A stretch of DNA of 47,634 nucleotides from Clostridia bacterium (GTDB lineage: Bacteria > Bacillota > Clostridia > Christensenellales > Borkfalkiaceae), in assembly GCA_900770185.1 (NCBI GenBank), contig CAAGJM010000038.1, positions 1 through 47,634 on the forward strand, read 5' to 3'. A program made the position numbers and the translations under genes. Below are positions 1 through 7,955 of this stretch, piece after piece (within the stretch, counting starts at the first letter, position 1; each line of letters begins with the position of its first letter). The notes under the pieces are model-generated. The model had not been told where the DNA came from. It saw only the letters and a list, made by a program, of their open reading frames with translations, and ran no database searches.

Positions 1-166
1 CTTTTAGGTGCGAAGCATTTTTGCGGAGAAGAAATCGCCGCTTGCGGTACGGTTTTTGCAAGGCAAACACCCGAAATTGTACTTGCCGTACTATGAGTGG
101 TGTTTAACACAGCAAAAACCGATTTATACCCGCAAAAATAATTAGTGATAAAGAGTGTTTTCCCTA
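1..166. repeat. MITE-A copy 1 (truncated by window start)
   Basis: This is the right part of a dispersed element that recurs at about 31.1-31.7 kb and 38.9-39.1 kb. It ends in the terminal inverted repeat AATTAGTGATAAAGAGTG followed by TTTTCCCTA. The interior contains the shared core hairpin at 65-105, with 7-nt arms AAACACC and GGTGTTT around an inner stem and the loop TTGCC. No transposase gene is present. The left end lies outside the window. Confidence 0.8.
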
Positions 167-269
167 AGTTTTAGTTACGCGTTTTTTCGATGCGCCGTTT
201 TGTTTGCCAAGCCGACGGTAAGCACAGGCGCTAAGAAAAAACCCGCAACCGTATTTTTAGGAGATTTTT

Positions 270-587
270 ATGAAAAACAGAAATATTGCAGTAGCAATTA
301 TTTTGAGCTTTATCACTTGCGGCCTTTACGCCATTTATTGGTTCATTTGCCTCACCAACGACAGCAACCAAATGTCCGATACCGATAAAACCGCTTCCGG
401 CGGCGTAGCGTTCATTCTTTCGATTATAACCTGCGGTATTTACGGGTTGTACTGGGCTTATAAACTCGGACAAAAAGTCGGCGACAGCGGCATAGCGTAC
501 CTTCTTCTTAACTTCTTCGGCTTAGGTATTATCGCTTATTGCTTAGCGCAGTCCAAAATCAATAACTACGCGTCGAAAAATAATTAA
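270..587 (+). CDS. DUF4234-like small membrane protein
   Basis: This is a 105-residue protein with three hydrophobic segments (about residues 6-26, 44-64 and 75-95). The first two contain the repeated pattern FITCGLYAIYW and IITCGIYGLYW, which is typical of DUF4234 membrane proteins. A good Shine-Dalgarno sequence (TTAGGAG) lies 6 bases before the ATG, which supports this start over overlapping frames. The function of the family is unknown. The gene stands alone between a repeat element and a terminator. I am fairly sure of the gene and of the family resemblance, but no specific role can be given. Confidence 0.85.
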   Translation: MKNRNIAVAIILSFITCGLYAIYWFICLTNDSNQMSDTDKTASGGVAFILSIITCGIYGLYWAYKLGQKVGDSGIAYLLLNFFGLGIIAYCLAQSKINNYASKNN

Positions 588-626
588 ATCAACGTTTAAT
601 TATAGTTTTTAATTTTAAGGTCGGCA

Positions 627-654
627 AAAAAAGCGCGCTTTAAGGCGCGCTTTT
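627..654 (+). terminator. Rho-independent terminator after the DUF4234-like gene
   Basis: A GC-rich hairpin (AAGCGCGC paired with GCGCGCTT around a short loop) sits between an A-run and a T-run, about 40 bases after the stop codon. It can act in both directions. Confidence 0.8.
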
Positions 655-696
655 ACTATGTTTAAATTTAGCGAATAGGTTAGCGTATAATGTAGC

Positions 697-772
697 GGTT
701 AGAAGCGGAAGGAAAACCCCTTCCCTACGGTAAGTTTTACGGATTCCGTTATAATCCGCCCGCTTTACGCCG
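697..772. repeat. Dispersed hairpin repeat (GGAAGG..CCTTCC type)
   Basis: This stretch resembles ones at about 43.22-43.28 kb (same order: GCGGAAGGA, CCCCTTCCCTACG, TAAGTTT, CCGTTATA, CCGCCCGC), 13.20-13.24 kb and, inverted, 35.10-35.14 kb. Each begins with a short hairpin of GGAAGG with CCTTCC. It is non-coding. Confidence 0.65.
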
Positions 773-780
773 TCAATCAA

Positions 781-813
781 TAATAAAAACAAAACCCGCA
801 CGTAAAGTGCGGG
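781..813 (-). terminator. Terminator of the rplM-rpsI transcript
   Basis: On the minus strand, CCCGCAC and GTGCGGG form a 7-bp stem with a 5-nt loop, followed by TTTTGTTTTTATTA. It lies 21 bases past the rpsI stop codon. Confidence 0.9.
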
Positions 814-834
814 CGTTGATTGCAATAAAACCAA

Positions 835-1248
835 TTATCTCTTCGAGAACTGCGGAGCGCGACGAGCCTTTTTAAGACCGTATTTCTTCCTTTCTTTCAT
901 TCTCGGGTCTCTCGTTAAGAAACCTGCTTTTTTAAGTTCTGCGCGAAGCTCGGGTTCGGCAACGATTAACGCGCGTGCGATGCCGTGACGAATTGCGCCT
1001 GCCTGACCGGTGAAGCCGCCGCCCACAACGTTTACGTAAACGTCGTATTTAGCGGTGGTGTCGGTTAAGACGAGGGGTTGACGAATAACGAGTTTAACCG
1101 TTTCGAGATCGCAATAATCGTCGATATTTCTACCGTTGATAACCACGTTGCCTGCGCCGCCGGGAATAAGCCTTACGCGCGCAACGGCTTTCTTTCTTCT
1201 GCCCGTTCCCCAGAATTGAACTTTCTTTTTGCTTGCTACTTTAGCCAT
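835..1248 (-). CDS. rpsI: 30S ribosomal protein S9
   Basis: This is ribosomal protein S9 of the small-subunit head; its C-terminal tail reaches the P-site tRNA. The 137-residue product has the expected length. It shows the S9 signature region GGGFTGQAGAIRHGIARAL in the middle and the basic C-terminus ending RRAPQFSKR, whose last Lys-Arg is characteristic. It follows rplM after 13 bases, with AAGGAG in that gap, so the two are one operon, as in most bacteria. A terminator follows directly. Confidence 0.98.
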   Translation of the reverse strand: MAKVASKKKVQFWGTGRRKKAVARVRLIPGGAGNVVINGRNIDDYCDLETVKLVIRQPLVLTDTTAKYDVYVNVVGGGFTGQAGAIRHGIARALIVAEPELRAELKKAGFLTRDPRMKERKKYGLKKARRAPQFSKR

Positions 1249-1261
1249 ACCTTAATTCTCC

Positions 1262-1696
1262 TTACTTGTCGAGTTTCAATTCAACGGGCTTCTGAGCCTG
1301 ATGATTGTGTTCGGCGTTTTTGTAAACGCGGAGTTTGGTTATCATCTGTCTGCCTAAACTGTTTTTGGGAAGCATCCCTCTGACTGCTTCGTATACGGCA
1401 AGGTCGCTTTTTTCAGCGATCATTCTCGAATACGGAATCTGTTTAAGTCCGCCGATGTAACCGGTGTGGTAAGAGTAATATTTCTGTTCGAGCTTTTTGC
1501 CCGTTAATACGACTTTGTCGGTATTGATAACGATAACGTGGTCACCCGTGTCGACGTTGGGCGTGAAGACGGGTTTGTTTTTACCCCTTAAAATAGCGGC
1601 GACCTGAGATGCAAGCCTGCCGAGGGGCATATCCGTTGCGTCAACGACGTACCAGGTTCTTTCGACCTGACCGTTTTTAGCCATGAAAGTTTTCAT
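1262..1696 (-). CDS. rplM: 50S ribosomal protein L13
   Basis: This is ribosomal protein L13, an early-assembly 23S rRNA-binding protein. The 144-residue length and the opening MKTFMAKNGQVERTWYVVDA are typical. So are the GDHVIVINTDKVVLTGKK stretch at about residues 51-68 and the KTL-like loop MLPKNSLGRQM at about 108-118. TAGGAGA lies 6 bases before the ATG. It heads a two-gene operon with rpsI and has its own promoter and a leader of about 85 bases, which may carry autoregulation (see finding). Confidence 0.98.
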   Translation of the reverse strand: MKTFMAKNGQVERTWYVVDATDMPLGRLASQVAAILRGKNKPVFTPNVDTGDHVIVINTDKVVLTGKKLEQKYYSYHTGYIGGLKQIPYSRMIAEKSDLAVYEAVRGMLPKNSLGRQMITKLRVYKNAEHNHQAQKPVELKLDK

Positions 1697-1786
1697 GATT
1701 TTCTCCTATAAAAAATAACTATTTATGTGAAGATTCGACCTTCGGGGGGCTAATCCTACAGGTTAAACCTTATCATCGCATTGTCT

Positions 1787-1815
1787 ATTTTATTAAATAT
1801 ACAAAAACTTGTCAA
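1787..1815 (-). promoter_or_regulatory. SigA-type promoter for rplM-rpsI
   Basis: On the minus strand: TTGACA (1815-1810), a 17-bp spacer, TAAAAT (1792-1787). Transcription would start near 1780, leaving a leader of about 85 nt before rplM, so rplM need not depend on truA read-through. Confidence 0.8.
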
Positions 1816-1831
1816 GCATTTGAACTTAACT

Positions 1832-2569
1832 TTAATTAAAATAATCTACCTTTAAAAGCGTTAAGCCTTTCGCGGGCATGGTTTTGCCCATTTTGTCGCG
1901 CGCGCCGCCGTTTAGTCCGTCGCGGATATCGTCAAGTGCAAGTTTACCCGCACCCGCCGCGATAAGGGTACCGACCATTATACGCACCATATTATATAAA
2001 AAGCCGTTCCCCGTGACCGAAAACTTGTAGTCCGCGCCGCGTTTTACGATTTTTATCGAATACACCGTCCTTACGGTGCCTTTAACGCTCGACCCGCTCG
2101 ACAAAAAACACTTAAAGTCGTGCGTTCCTTCCAAAATTTCCGCCGCCGCCCGCATTTTTTGTAAATCGAGTTTTTCGTACACGCGCACGGCGTATCTTTC
2201 TTTAAGAGGGTCTTCTATATCGGAACGATATATATTATAGATATAGGTCTTTTTTTTGGCGGAAAACCTTGCGTTAAAATCGTCTTTCGCCCGTCCGCTT
2301 TTAACTATTTTTACGTCTTTGGGGAGGACGGCGTTCAAAGCCGCCGCAAATTTTTCGGGCGGAATTTCGGCTTCCGTTATAAAGTTTGCGACTTGCCCCG
2401 CCGCGTGCACGCCGCTATCCGTCCTGCCGCTTGCCGTCACGCGCGTTTCGCTTCCCGTAACGCGCTTAATCGCTTGTTCTATTTCACCCTGCACGCTTCT
2501 GCCGCTTGGCTGAACCTGCCAACCGACGAAGTCCGTACCGTCGTAACGAATTATAAGGTAAACGTTCAT
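1832..2569 (-). CDS. truA: tRNA pseudouridine(38-40) synthase TruA
   Basis: TruA converts U38-U40 in the anticodon arm of tRNAs to pseudouridine. The 245-residue protein has the family length. The catalytic Asp is residue 51 in the motif ASGRTDSGVHAAGQV. The N-terminal IRYDGTDFVGWQVQP and the C-terminal GNGFLYNMVRIMVGT motif are also present. The start codon overlaps the ecfT stop by 4 bases (ATGA), so the two are translationally coupled. The ecfA1-ecfA2-ecfT-truA-rplM-rpsI order is the classical Firmicute arrangement. Confidence 0.97.
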   Translation of the reverse strand: MNVYLIIRYDGTDFVGWQVQPSGRSVQGEIEQAIKRVTGSETRVTASGRTDSGVHAAGQVANFITEAEIPPEKFAAALNAVLPKDVKIVKSGRAKDDFNARFSAKKKTYIYNIYRSDIEDPLKERYAVRVYEKLDLQKMRAAAEILEGTHDFKCFLSSGSSVKGTVRTVYSIKIVKRGADYKFSVTGNGFLYNMVRIMVGTLIAAGAGKLALDDIRDGLNGGARDKMGKTMPAKGLTLLKVDYFN

Positions 2570-3387
2570 ACCGCCGCCCCCGTAAAAGCGTTTAAAACGA
2601 TAACGCCCGCAAGCGCGGCGAGCATAATAAACGCCCCCAAAAAGTCGCGATAACCGAGTTTTGCCTTTTTATACTTCGTCCTTACCGTACTGCCGCTGTA
2701 ACAGCGCGCGTCCATAGCGTCGCCAAGCTCGTCGGCGCGACGAAACGCGCTCACCAGAAGGGGAACGAGCACGGGTATCATCGCTTTCGCGCGGGATATA
2801 AGGTTGCCGCTTTCAAAATCCGCCCCGCGCGCTTTTTGCGCGTTAATTATTCTGTCCGCCTCGCTCGCCAAAATGGGTATGAATCTTAAAGCGATGCTCA
2901 TGACGAGCGCGAGTTCGTGCACGGGGAATTTTATTATTTTAAGCGGAGTGAGTAAACTTTCTATTCCGTCGGTCAAAGCGACGGGGGTCGTCGTCAAATT
3001 AAGCAGACTGCTGCCGACGACCAAAAGTAATAGCCTCACAGCCATAAACGCCGAAAACAAAAGGGCTTCTTTCGTTATTTTTATGAATTTAAACGACCAT
3101 AAAATCGTCTGCGTTTTGCTTTGATAAAAAAACACGTTCAAAACGACAGTCAATAAGATCACGAACAAAACGGCGCGCATACTCCTTAAAATTTTAGTTA
3201 CGGGTATGCGGGCGGCCGCAACCGCTAAGGCTAAAAACGACGCAACGCACAAAAATCCGTAGAAATTTTTCACTACGAATATCGTAACTATATAAAGTAT
3301 CAGCAAAATAAGCTTCGCGCGCGCGTCCATTTTATGGACGAATGACGAAGACGGATAATATTTGCCGAAAGTAACGTCGCTCATCAT
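2566..3387 (-). CDS. ecfT: Energy-coupling factor transporter transmembrane protein EcfT
   Basis: EcfT is the membrane scaffold of a group II ECF vitamin transporter. It couples the two ATPases to interchangeable substrate-binding S components. The 273-residue protein has several membrane helices in the N-terminal half and one near the C-terminus. It shows the two Ala-Arg-Gly-type coupling motifs, QKARGADF at about residues 184-191 and MDARCYSG at about 226-233. In the second motif the Gly is replaced by Cys. No S component is encoded nearby, as is usual for the shared group II module. The gene starts 6 bases after ecfA2 stops; a second Met directly follows the first. Confidence 0.95.
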   Translation of the reverse strand: MMSDVTFGKYYPSSSFVHKMDARAKLILLILYIVTIFVVKNFYGFLCVASFLALAVAAARIPVTKILRSMRAVLFVILLTVVLNVFFYQSKTQTILWSFKFIKITKEALLFSAFMAVRLLLLVVGSSLLNLTTTPVALTDGIESLLTPLKIIKFPVHELALVMSIALRFIPILASEADRIINAQKARGADFESGNLISRAKAMIPVLVPLLVSAFRRADELGDAMDARCYSGSTVRTKYKKAKLGYRDFLGAFIMLAALAGVIVLNAFTGAAV

Positions 3388-3393
3388 AAGTAT

Positions 3394-4263
3394 TTACCGT
3401 GATTTTATAAGAGTAATCAGATTTTGCGTAAATTCTTTTATATCGGCGCCGCCCAAAAACCGAACGCCCAAGTCGTTTATTCTGTTTTCTATATACGCGG
3501 TGACGGGTTCGTTAAGGCGAAGGCTTTCCACCAACTTTTCGTCTTTGAATATATCTTTCGGCGCGCCCGTTTTAACAGCCTTTCCGCCCGAAAAAGCCGC
3601 CGCCGCGTTACAATTTTCCAAAACCTCGTCCATATCGTGCGAGACGATTATAACGGTCTTGACGAAGTCTTGTTTAAGCGCGCCGAGCGTTTTCATTAAA
3701 TTACGCTTGCCTTCGGGGTCTAACCCCGCGACGGGTTCGTCAAGCACCAGAACTTCGGGGCGGGTCACTATAACGCCCGCGATGGCAACCCTTCTTTTTT
3801 GCCCGCCGGAAAGCGAAAAGGGGGTCTTGTCCTTAACCTCGTTATAATCGAGCCCGACCGCCGTTATCGCGTCGCCGACGCGTTTTACGACTTCGTCTTT
3901 TTTAAGTTCGGGGTAAAAGTTTTTTAATCCGAAAGCAACGTCTTCAAACACCGTTTCGGCAAACAGCTGATATTCGGGGTACTGAAAGACCATTCCCACC
4001 CTGCGGCGGAGTTCTTTAAGCGCTTTTTTATCTTTTTTTACGCCCGAAGATAAATCGAAGTCGCCTACCGTAAGGGACCCTTCCTGCACCGCGATAAGCC
4101 CGTTTAGGTGCTGAATGAAGGTTGACTTACCGCTGCCCGTTTCGCCGATTATCCCGAAAAAATCGCCGTCCGATATAACCAAATCGACGCCGTTTAACGC
4201 GTCGCGACGGAATTTTGCGTCTTTATTGTAAGAGAATTTTAAACCTTTCGCAATAATCTGCAT
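3394..4263 (-). CDS. ecfA2: Energy-coupling factor ATPase EcfA2
   Basis: This is the second ATPase of the ECF vitamin transporter. It has the Walker A motif GETGSGKST at about residues 40-48, a Q-loop in VFQYPEYQLF, the ABC signature LSGGQKRRVAIAG, Walker B VLVLDEPVAGLD and the H-loop in IIVSHDMDEV. Its length (289 residues) is typical. The start overlaps the end of ecfA1 by 25 bases, with GGAGG just upstream of the ATG. It heterodimerises with EcfA1, as is known for the family. Confidence 0.95.
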   Translation of the reverse strand: MQIIAKGLKFSYNKDAKFRRDALNGVDLVISDGDFFGIIGETGSGKSTFIQHLNGLIAVQEGSLTVGDFDLSSGVKKDKKALKELRRRVGMVFQYPEYQLFAETVFEDVAFGLKNFYPELKKDEVVKRVGDAITAVGLDYNEVKDKTPFSLSGGQKRRVAIAGVIVTRPEVLVLDEPVAGLDPEGKRNLMKTLGALKQDFVKTVIIVSHDMDEVLENCNAAAAFSGGKAVKTGAPKDIFKDEKLVESLRLNEPVTAYIENRINDLGVRFLGGADIKEFTQNLITLIKSR

Positions 4264-5072
4264 ATTTCCTCCGCTAAGCTTTCTTTACTAACGGCGTTTT
4301 TATCTATTTCTACCCCCGCGGCGATAAGTTCGTTTCTTATGTATATCGCGCGCGGAAGTTCCAAGCCGTAAACGCTAAGGTCGTACTCGCCCGAAAAAAC
4401 TTTTAAGGGCGCGTCGTCGATTTTAATTTCGCCGTCCGATATTACAAGAACTCTGTCCGCAAGTTCCGCTTCTTCCATATAGTGGGTTATCATGATAACC
4501 GTCATACCGCCCGCGTTTAAATCCTTAACGACCTTTAAGACTTCTTCGCGCCCCTTAGGGTCGAGCATTGCGGTGGACTCGTCCAGAATTAAAACTTTCG
4601 GCTTTATCGCGAGCACGCCCGCAACCGCGACGCGCTGTTTTTGTCCGCCCGATAAACTTTGCCCGTCTAAAAAGCGGAATTCTTCCATACCGGTGGCGGC
4701 GAGCGCAAAGTCGATACGCTTGCCTATTTCTTCCCGCGGGACGCCTATGTTTTCGGGACCGAACGCTACGTCGTCTTCAACAATCGTAGCAACCTGCTGG
4801 TTATCGGGGTTCTGAAAAACTATCCCGACGCTTTTTCTTATTTCAAAAAGATTTGCTTTGTCGGCGGTCGATTTGCCGTAAACCGAAACTTCGCCCCCGG
4901 TCGGGGTCAAAAGCCCGTTCATAAGCCTTGCCATGGTGGACTTACCCGACCCGTTACGACCTAAGACGCATAAAAAACTTCCTTCTTCAACCGAAAAAGA
5001 AAGGTCTTTTAAAACTTTTTTGCCGCCCTCGCCATAGCAAAAACTTACGTTTTTAAAAGTTATCGCGTCCAT
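4239..5072 (-). CDS. ecfA1: Energy-coupling factor ATPase EcfA1
   Basis: This is the first ATPase of the ECF transporter. Walker A GRNGSGKST is at residues 38-46, with VFQNPDNQQVATIVEDDVAF carrying the Q-loop and the EcfA1-type sequence. The signature LSGGQKQRVAVAG, Walker B VLILDESTAMLD and the H-loop MITHYMEEA follow. It is 277 residues long. The usual upstream neighbour, rplQ at the end of the alpha ribosomal operon, is absent; two zinc-ribbon membrane proteins precede it instead. Confidence 0.95.
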   Translation of the reverse strand: MDAITFKNVSFCYGEGGKKVLKDLSFSVEEGSFLCVLGRNGSGKSTMARLMNGLLTPTGGEVSVYGKSTADKANLFEIRKSVGIVFQNPDNQQVATIVEDDVAFGPENIGVPREEIGKRIDFALAATGMEEFRFLDGQSLSGGQKQRVAVAGVLAIKPKVLILDESTAMLDPKGREEVLKVVKDLNAGGMTVIMITHYMEEAELADRVLVISDGEIKIDDAPLKVFSGEYDLSVYGLELPRAIYIRNELIAAGVEIDKNAVSKESLAEEICRLLRKV

Positions 5073-5110
5073 AATTTTTACACCTTTTAACCAATGGAAA
5101 ACATACCTTG

Positions 5111-5980
5111 TTAAAAATGGCGGTCAACGCCCGCTCTTAATAAGATTTTAAATCCGTCGTAAGACGTGTTATCTTTCTCGTCGTTAAAAAATTCTGCAAT
5201 CGCGGCTTCTTCGCAAGGAGCGGCGCAAACAGAATTCGTTTCGTCCGAGTTTATGCAACCGTACTTCGAACCTTCGCTTACCGAACACGAAACGATTATT
5301 ATAAGCAAAATGATAAACGCGGCGGCAAGAGAGGCTATGAGTTTTATAGACGATTTCTTTTTAATGTTATTAAGCCTGTCGCGACATTCCTGAACGCGCG
5401 CGGGGCTATCGTCGTACTCGCCGAGCTCTAAGAACAGTCTTTCCGCTTTTTCGGTGAGCTCTGACGAATTGTACCTTAATAAAGAAGCGGCGTAATCGTA
5501 CTTTTCTTTATTTCTGCGGTCGGCGATTTTCGCTAAGCAATCGCTTAAAAAAGCCTTTACGTTATCGTCGCCGAAGCGCACGACCTTTTTATATTCGGGC
5601 AGTTCTTCGAACGAACTGTATTCGTCGCCGAGCTCTTCTTTGGTTTTAATTCTGAGTTTTACGAGCAAAAGCCCCAGATAACCTTCGCCGTTTTCGGGCT
5701 CTATATCGAGCGCGTCGTTAAAAAGCTTTTCGGCTTTTTGAAATTCGCCGTCTTCAAGTATAATAAAGCCGCGGCGGATAAGGTTTGCGGCGTTCGTTCC
5801 GTTTAAGTTTACAACGCTTGCGTTTATGTAATTGTTGGTCTGATAAGTATTGTTGTAATAATTAGCCGCGCTTTCGACCTGAAACACGCTGCCGCAATGC
5901 GGGCAACGCATCACCTTGTTGTTTGCGTCGCCTTTAAGTTCCGCGCCGCAGTTTAAACATTTTAAATTTACTAAACTCAT
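5111..5980 (-). CDS. Zinc-ribbon, TPR and single-span membrane protein of unknown function
   Basis: This 289-residue protein was not recognised as a named family. It begins with a zinc ribbon (C8-x2-C11 and C26-x2-C29). An Asn-rich linker follows, then a tetratricopeptide-like helical repeat region (about residues 65-190). One transmembrane helix lies around 211-233, followed by a short, Cys-containing tail outside or beyond the membrane. The layout resembles zinc_ribbon/TPR membrane proteins common in Clostridia. It is co-directional with, and 65 bases after, another zinc-ribbon membrane protein, and 38 bases before ecfA1. AAAGGTC lies before the ATG. The function is unknown. Confidence 0.85.
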   Translation of the reverse strand: MSLVNLKCLNCGAELKGDANNKVMRCPHCGSVFQVESAANYYNNTYQTNNYINASVVNLNGTNAANLIRRGFIILEDGEFQKAEKLFNDALDIEPENGEGYLGLLLVKLRIKTKEELGDEYSSFEELPEYKKVVRFGDDNVKAFLSDCLAKIADRRNKEKYDYAASLLRYNSSELTEKAERLFLELGEYDDSPARVQECRDRLNNIKKKSSIKLIASLAAAFIILLIIIVSCSVSEGSKYGCINSDETNSVCAAPCEEAAIAEFFNDEKDNTSYDGFKILLRAGVDRHF

Positions 5981-6045
5981 CTTTTGACCTTTCGGCTAAA
6001 AAGCCGCAAATTATTCGTATTTTTACAAGGAACAACGTTCCTTAA

Positions 6046-6525
6046 CTACATTTCGAAAACAGACTTGCAATAATCGCATTTATAGCGGTTGTTCGCAATC
6101 TTCGTTGCGGTGCCGCCGCACACGGGGCATTTGACGGTTAAAATGACCGCTTCTTTTTTGATTTTTTCGATAACCCCGTCGTCGTGTAAAACGTAACCTT
6201 TCAAGTATCCTTTAGAGATAACCGCCATAACGCCCGCGCGGATATCGCCGCCGCCCGAAAAGTTAGCCGAAAGCCCGTCAAGAGTGGTTATTCCGCTTTC
6301 GATAAGCCTGACTAAATTCCGCTCGTGAATTTTGTTGCCGTACGCTATCCAGAACATGGGCGTAGCGTAAAACCCGAACGCGACCGCAACGATAGATATT
6401 ATCATAAGCGGAGTTAAACCTTTGGAGGCAAATATTATTATCCCGGGTATCCCCGCAACGAACAACACGCTTACCAAAAGCGATATAACAAGTAGTTTTT
6501 TAATTTCTTTATCTATGTTTTTCAT
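6046..6525 (-). CDS. Small membrane protein with C-terminal zinc ribbon
   Basis: This is a 159-residue protein of unknown function. Two hydrophobic helices occupy about residues 11-60. A cytoplasmic-looking region follows, then a C-terminal zinc ribbon (C133-x2-C136 and C150-x2-C153) ending only a few residues before the stop. It mirrors its downstream neighbour, in which the ribbon is N-terminal and the membrane helix C-terminal, so the pair may work together; that is inference. It starts 47 bases after rseP ends, with AAGGAC upstream. Confidence 0.8.
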   Translation of the reverse strand: MKNIDKEIKKLLVISLLVSVLFVAGIPGIIIFASKGLTPLMIISIVAVAFGFYATPMFWIAYGNKIHERNLVRLIESGITTLDGLSANFSGGGDIRAGVMAVISKGYLKGYVLHDDGVIEKIKKEAVILTVKCPVCGGTATKIANNRYKCDYCKSVFEM

Positions 6526-6572
6526 AAGTCAAGTCCTTTAAGTAAGGCGAGGCGATTATCGCCCGCCGCTAA

Positions 6573-7955
6573 TTAAAACAGTTGCAGTATGTCTACCAGC
6601 ACGCAAAAACCGAGCAATAATATGAGCCCTACGCCGTGTATCACCGCTTCCACCTTTCTATTGAGCGGCTTTTTGCGAATCCACTCGATTATGCAAAAAA
6701 CTATTCTGCTTCCGTCAAGCGCGGGGATAGGCAAAAGATTGAATACGGCAAGGTTCACCCCTATAAAGCCCGCAATCTCCAAAAAGTAGTGGAAACCGCC
6801 CGTTTTTATGACGGTGGTGGTCGCGGTAATGGTAGTTATAGGTCCGCCCATCGCGCTTAAACCGAGTTTGCCCGTCAAAAGCTCTCCGAGCGTTCTGAAA
6901 ATCGTTCCGCTTATCGAAAACGAATATCCTATCCCCCTGCCGATACTGCCGAAGAAACCGAATTTGACGTTTTCGGAGCGATATTTTAAATAAGGGTCGC
7001 TTTCTTTTATGCCGAGCATTTTCATAACCGTATCGTCGTCGCTGCTGTCAAGCGCGTATTTGACGATAGGTTCGCTTAAATATTTTTCGTCCGCAGTGCC
7101 GTTTTCGGGCAAAAGCCATAGTCTTAAACTTTCGCCGTCATTCATTTTGCGCACGTAACCCGCTAAGTCCGTTTTGCCGAAAACGCGGGTACACTCGTCG
7201 TAAACTTCACTGTCGGCAATTCTTAAAATATAGTCGCCCGCGGTTATTTTAAGGGGGTTTTCGTCCGTCACGGCGGTGACCTTTTCTATCGTCGCAACCC
7301 CGAGCGCGGTGAACGCCGCGTAACTGTCGGTTAAGTTTTTCGCGTTGACGGAGTTTCTGAGTTTAACCTCTCTCACCGCTTTTTGTCCGTTGTTTTTAAC
7401 CGTAACTTTAACGATGTCGCCCTCGTTTTTGCCGTTCAAACGGGTTAAAATATCGCTTGCCATATAAACGTTTTTGCCGTCGATTTTCAAAATAACGTCG
7501 TCGTTTTGAAGAGAATATTCTTGGTAAACGGCATCGGGGCGTACGTCGTAACAATTAACCATAATTTGCCCGTATATCCCGACCGACAGCATTAAAATAA
7601 GAACGCCGCAGATAAAGTTTACGGTTGCGCCCGCCATTAACACGATTATCCGCTTATACGGGGCTTTCGAGTTGAAGCTGTCTTCAGACTTTATATCGTC
7701 GTCTTCGCCCTCAAACGCGCAAAAACCGCCCAAAGGGAGGGCGCGCACGGAAAACACTTCGCCCGTCGTTTCGCTTTTTCTGCTGAAAATTTTCGGACCC
7801 ATGCCGATAGCGAATTCGTTTATTTTAAATTTAAAAATCTTGCCCGCTATATAATGCCCGAACTCGTGCACGGTTATCATAAACAGCAATATCAGTATCG
7901 CCGCCAAAACCGAGCCTATCGTCTTAAATACCGTGCTTGCCGCAAGTAAAGTCAT
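6573..7955 (-). CDS. rseP: Site-2 intramembrane zinc metalloprotease RseP (M50B)
   Basis: RseP-type protease that cuts membrane-anchored anti-sigma factors and leftover signal peptides within the membrane. The zinc motif HEFGH is at residues 30-34 in the first helix, and the third zinc ligand is in LPIPALDGSRIVF near residue 410. The region from about 130 to 300 is a PDZ-containing extracytoplasmic insert, larger than average, giving 460 residues. The start overlaps the dxr stop by 4 bases (ATGA). The frr-uppS-cdsA-dxr-rseP order is the standard one. Confidence 0.95.
   Translation of the reverse strand: MTLLAASTVFKTIGSVLAAILILLFMITVHEFGHYIAGKIFKFKINEFAIGMGPKIFSRKSETTGEVFSVRALPLGGFCAFEGEDDDIKSEDSFNSKAPYKRIIVLMAGATVNFICGVLILMLSVGIYGQIMVNCYDVRPDAVYQEYSLQNDDVILKIDGKNVYMASDILTRLNGKNEGDIVKVTVKNNGQKAVREVKLRNSVNAKNLTDSYAAFTALGVATIEKVTAVTDENPLKITAGDYILRIADSEVYDECTRVFGKTDLAGYVRKMNDGESLRLWLLPENGTADEKYLSEPIVKYALDSSDDDTVMKMLGIKESDPYLKYRSENVKFGFFGSIGRGIGYSFSISGTIFRTLGELLTGKLGLSAMGGPITTITATTTVIKTGGFHYFLEIAGFIGVNLAVFNLLPIPALDGSRIVFCIIEWIRKKPLNRKVEAVIHGVGLILLLGFCVLVDILQLF

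Noticed and set aside
155..388. 77-codon frame at the left end
   Set aside because: It begins in the MITE-A terminus and overlaps the better supported DUF4234-like gene in another frame.
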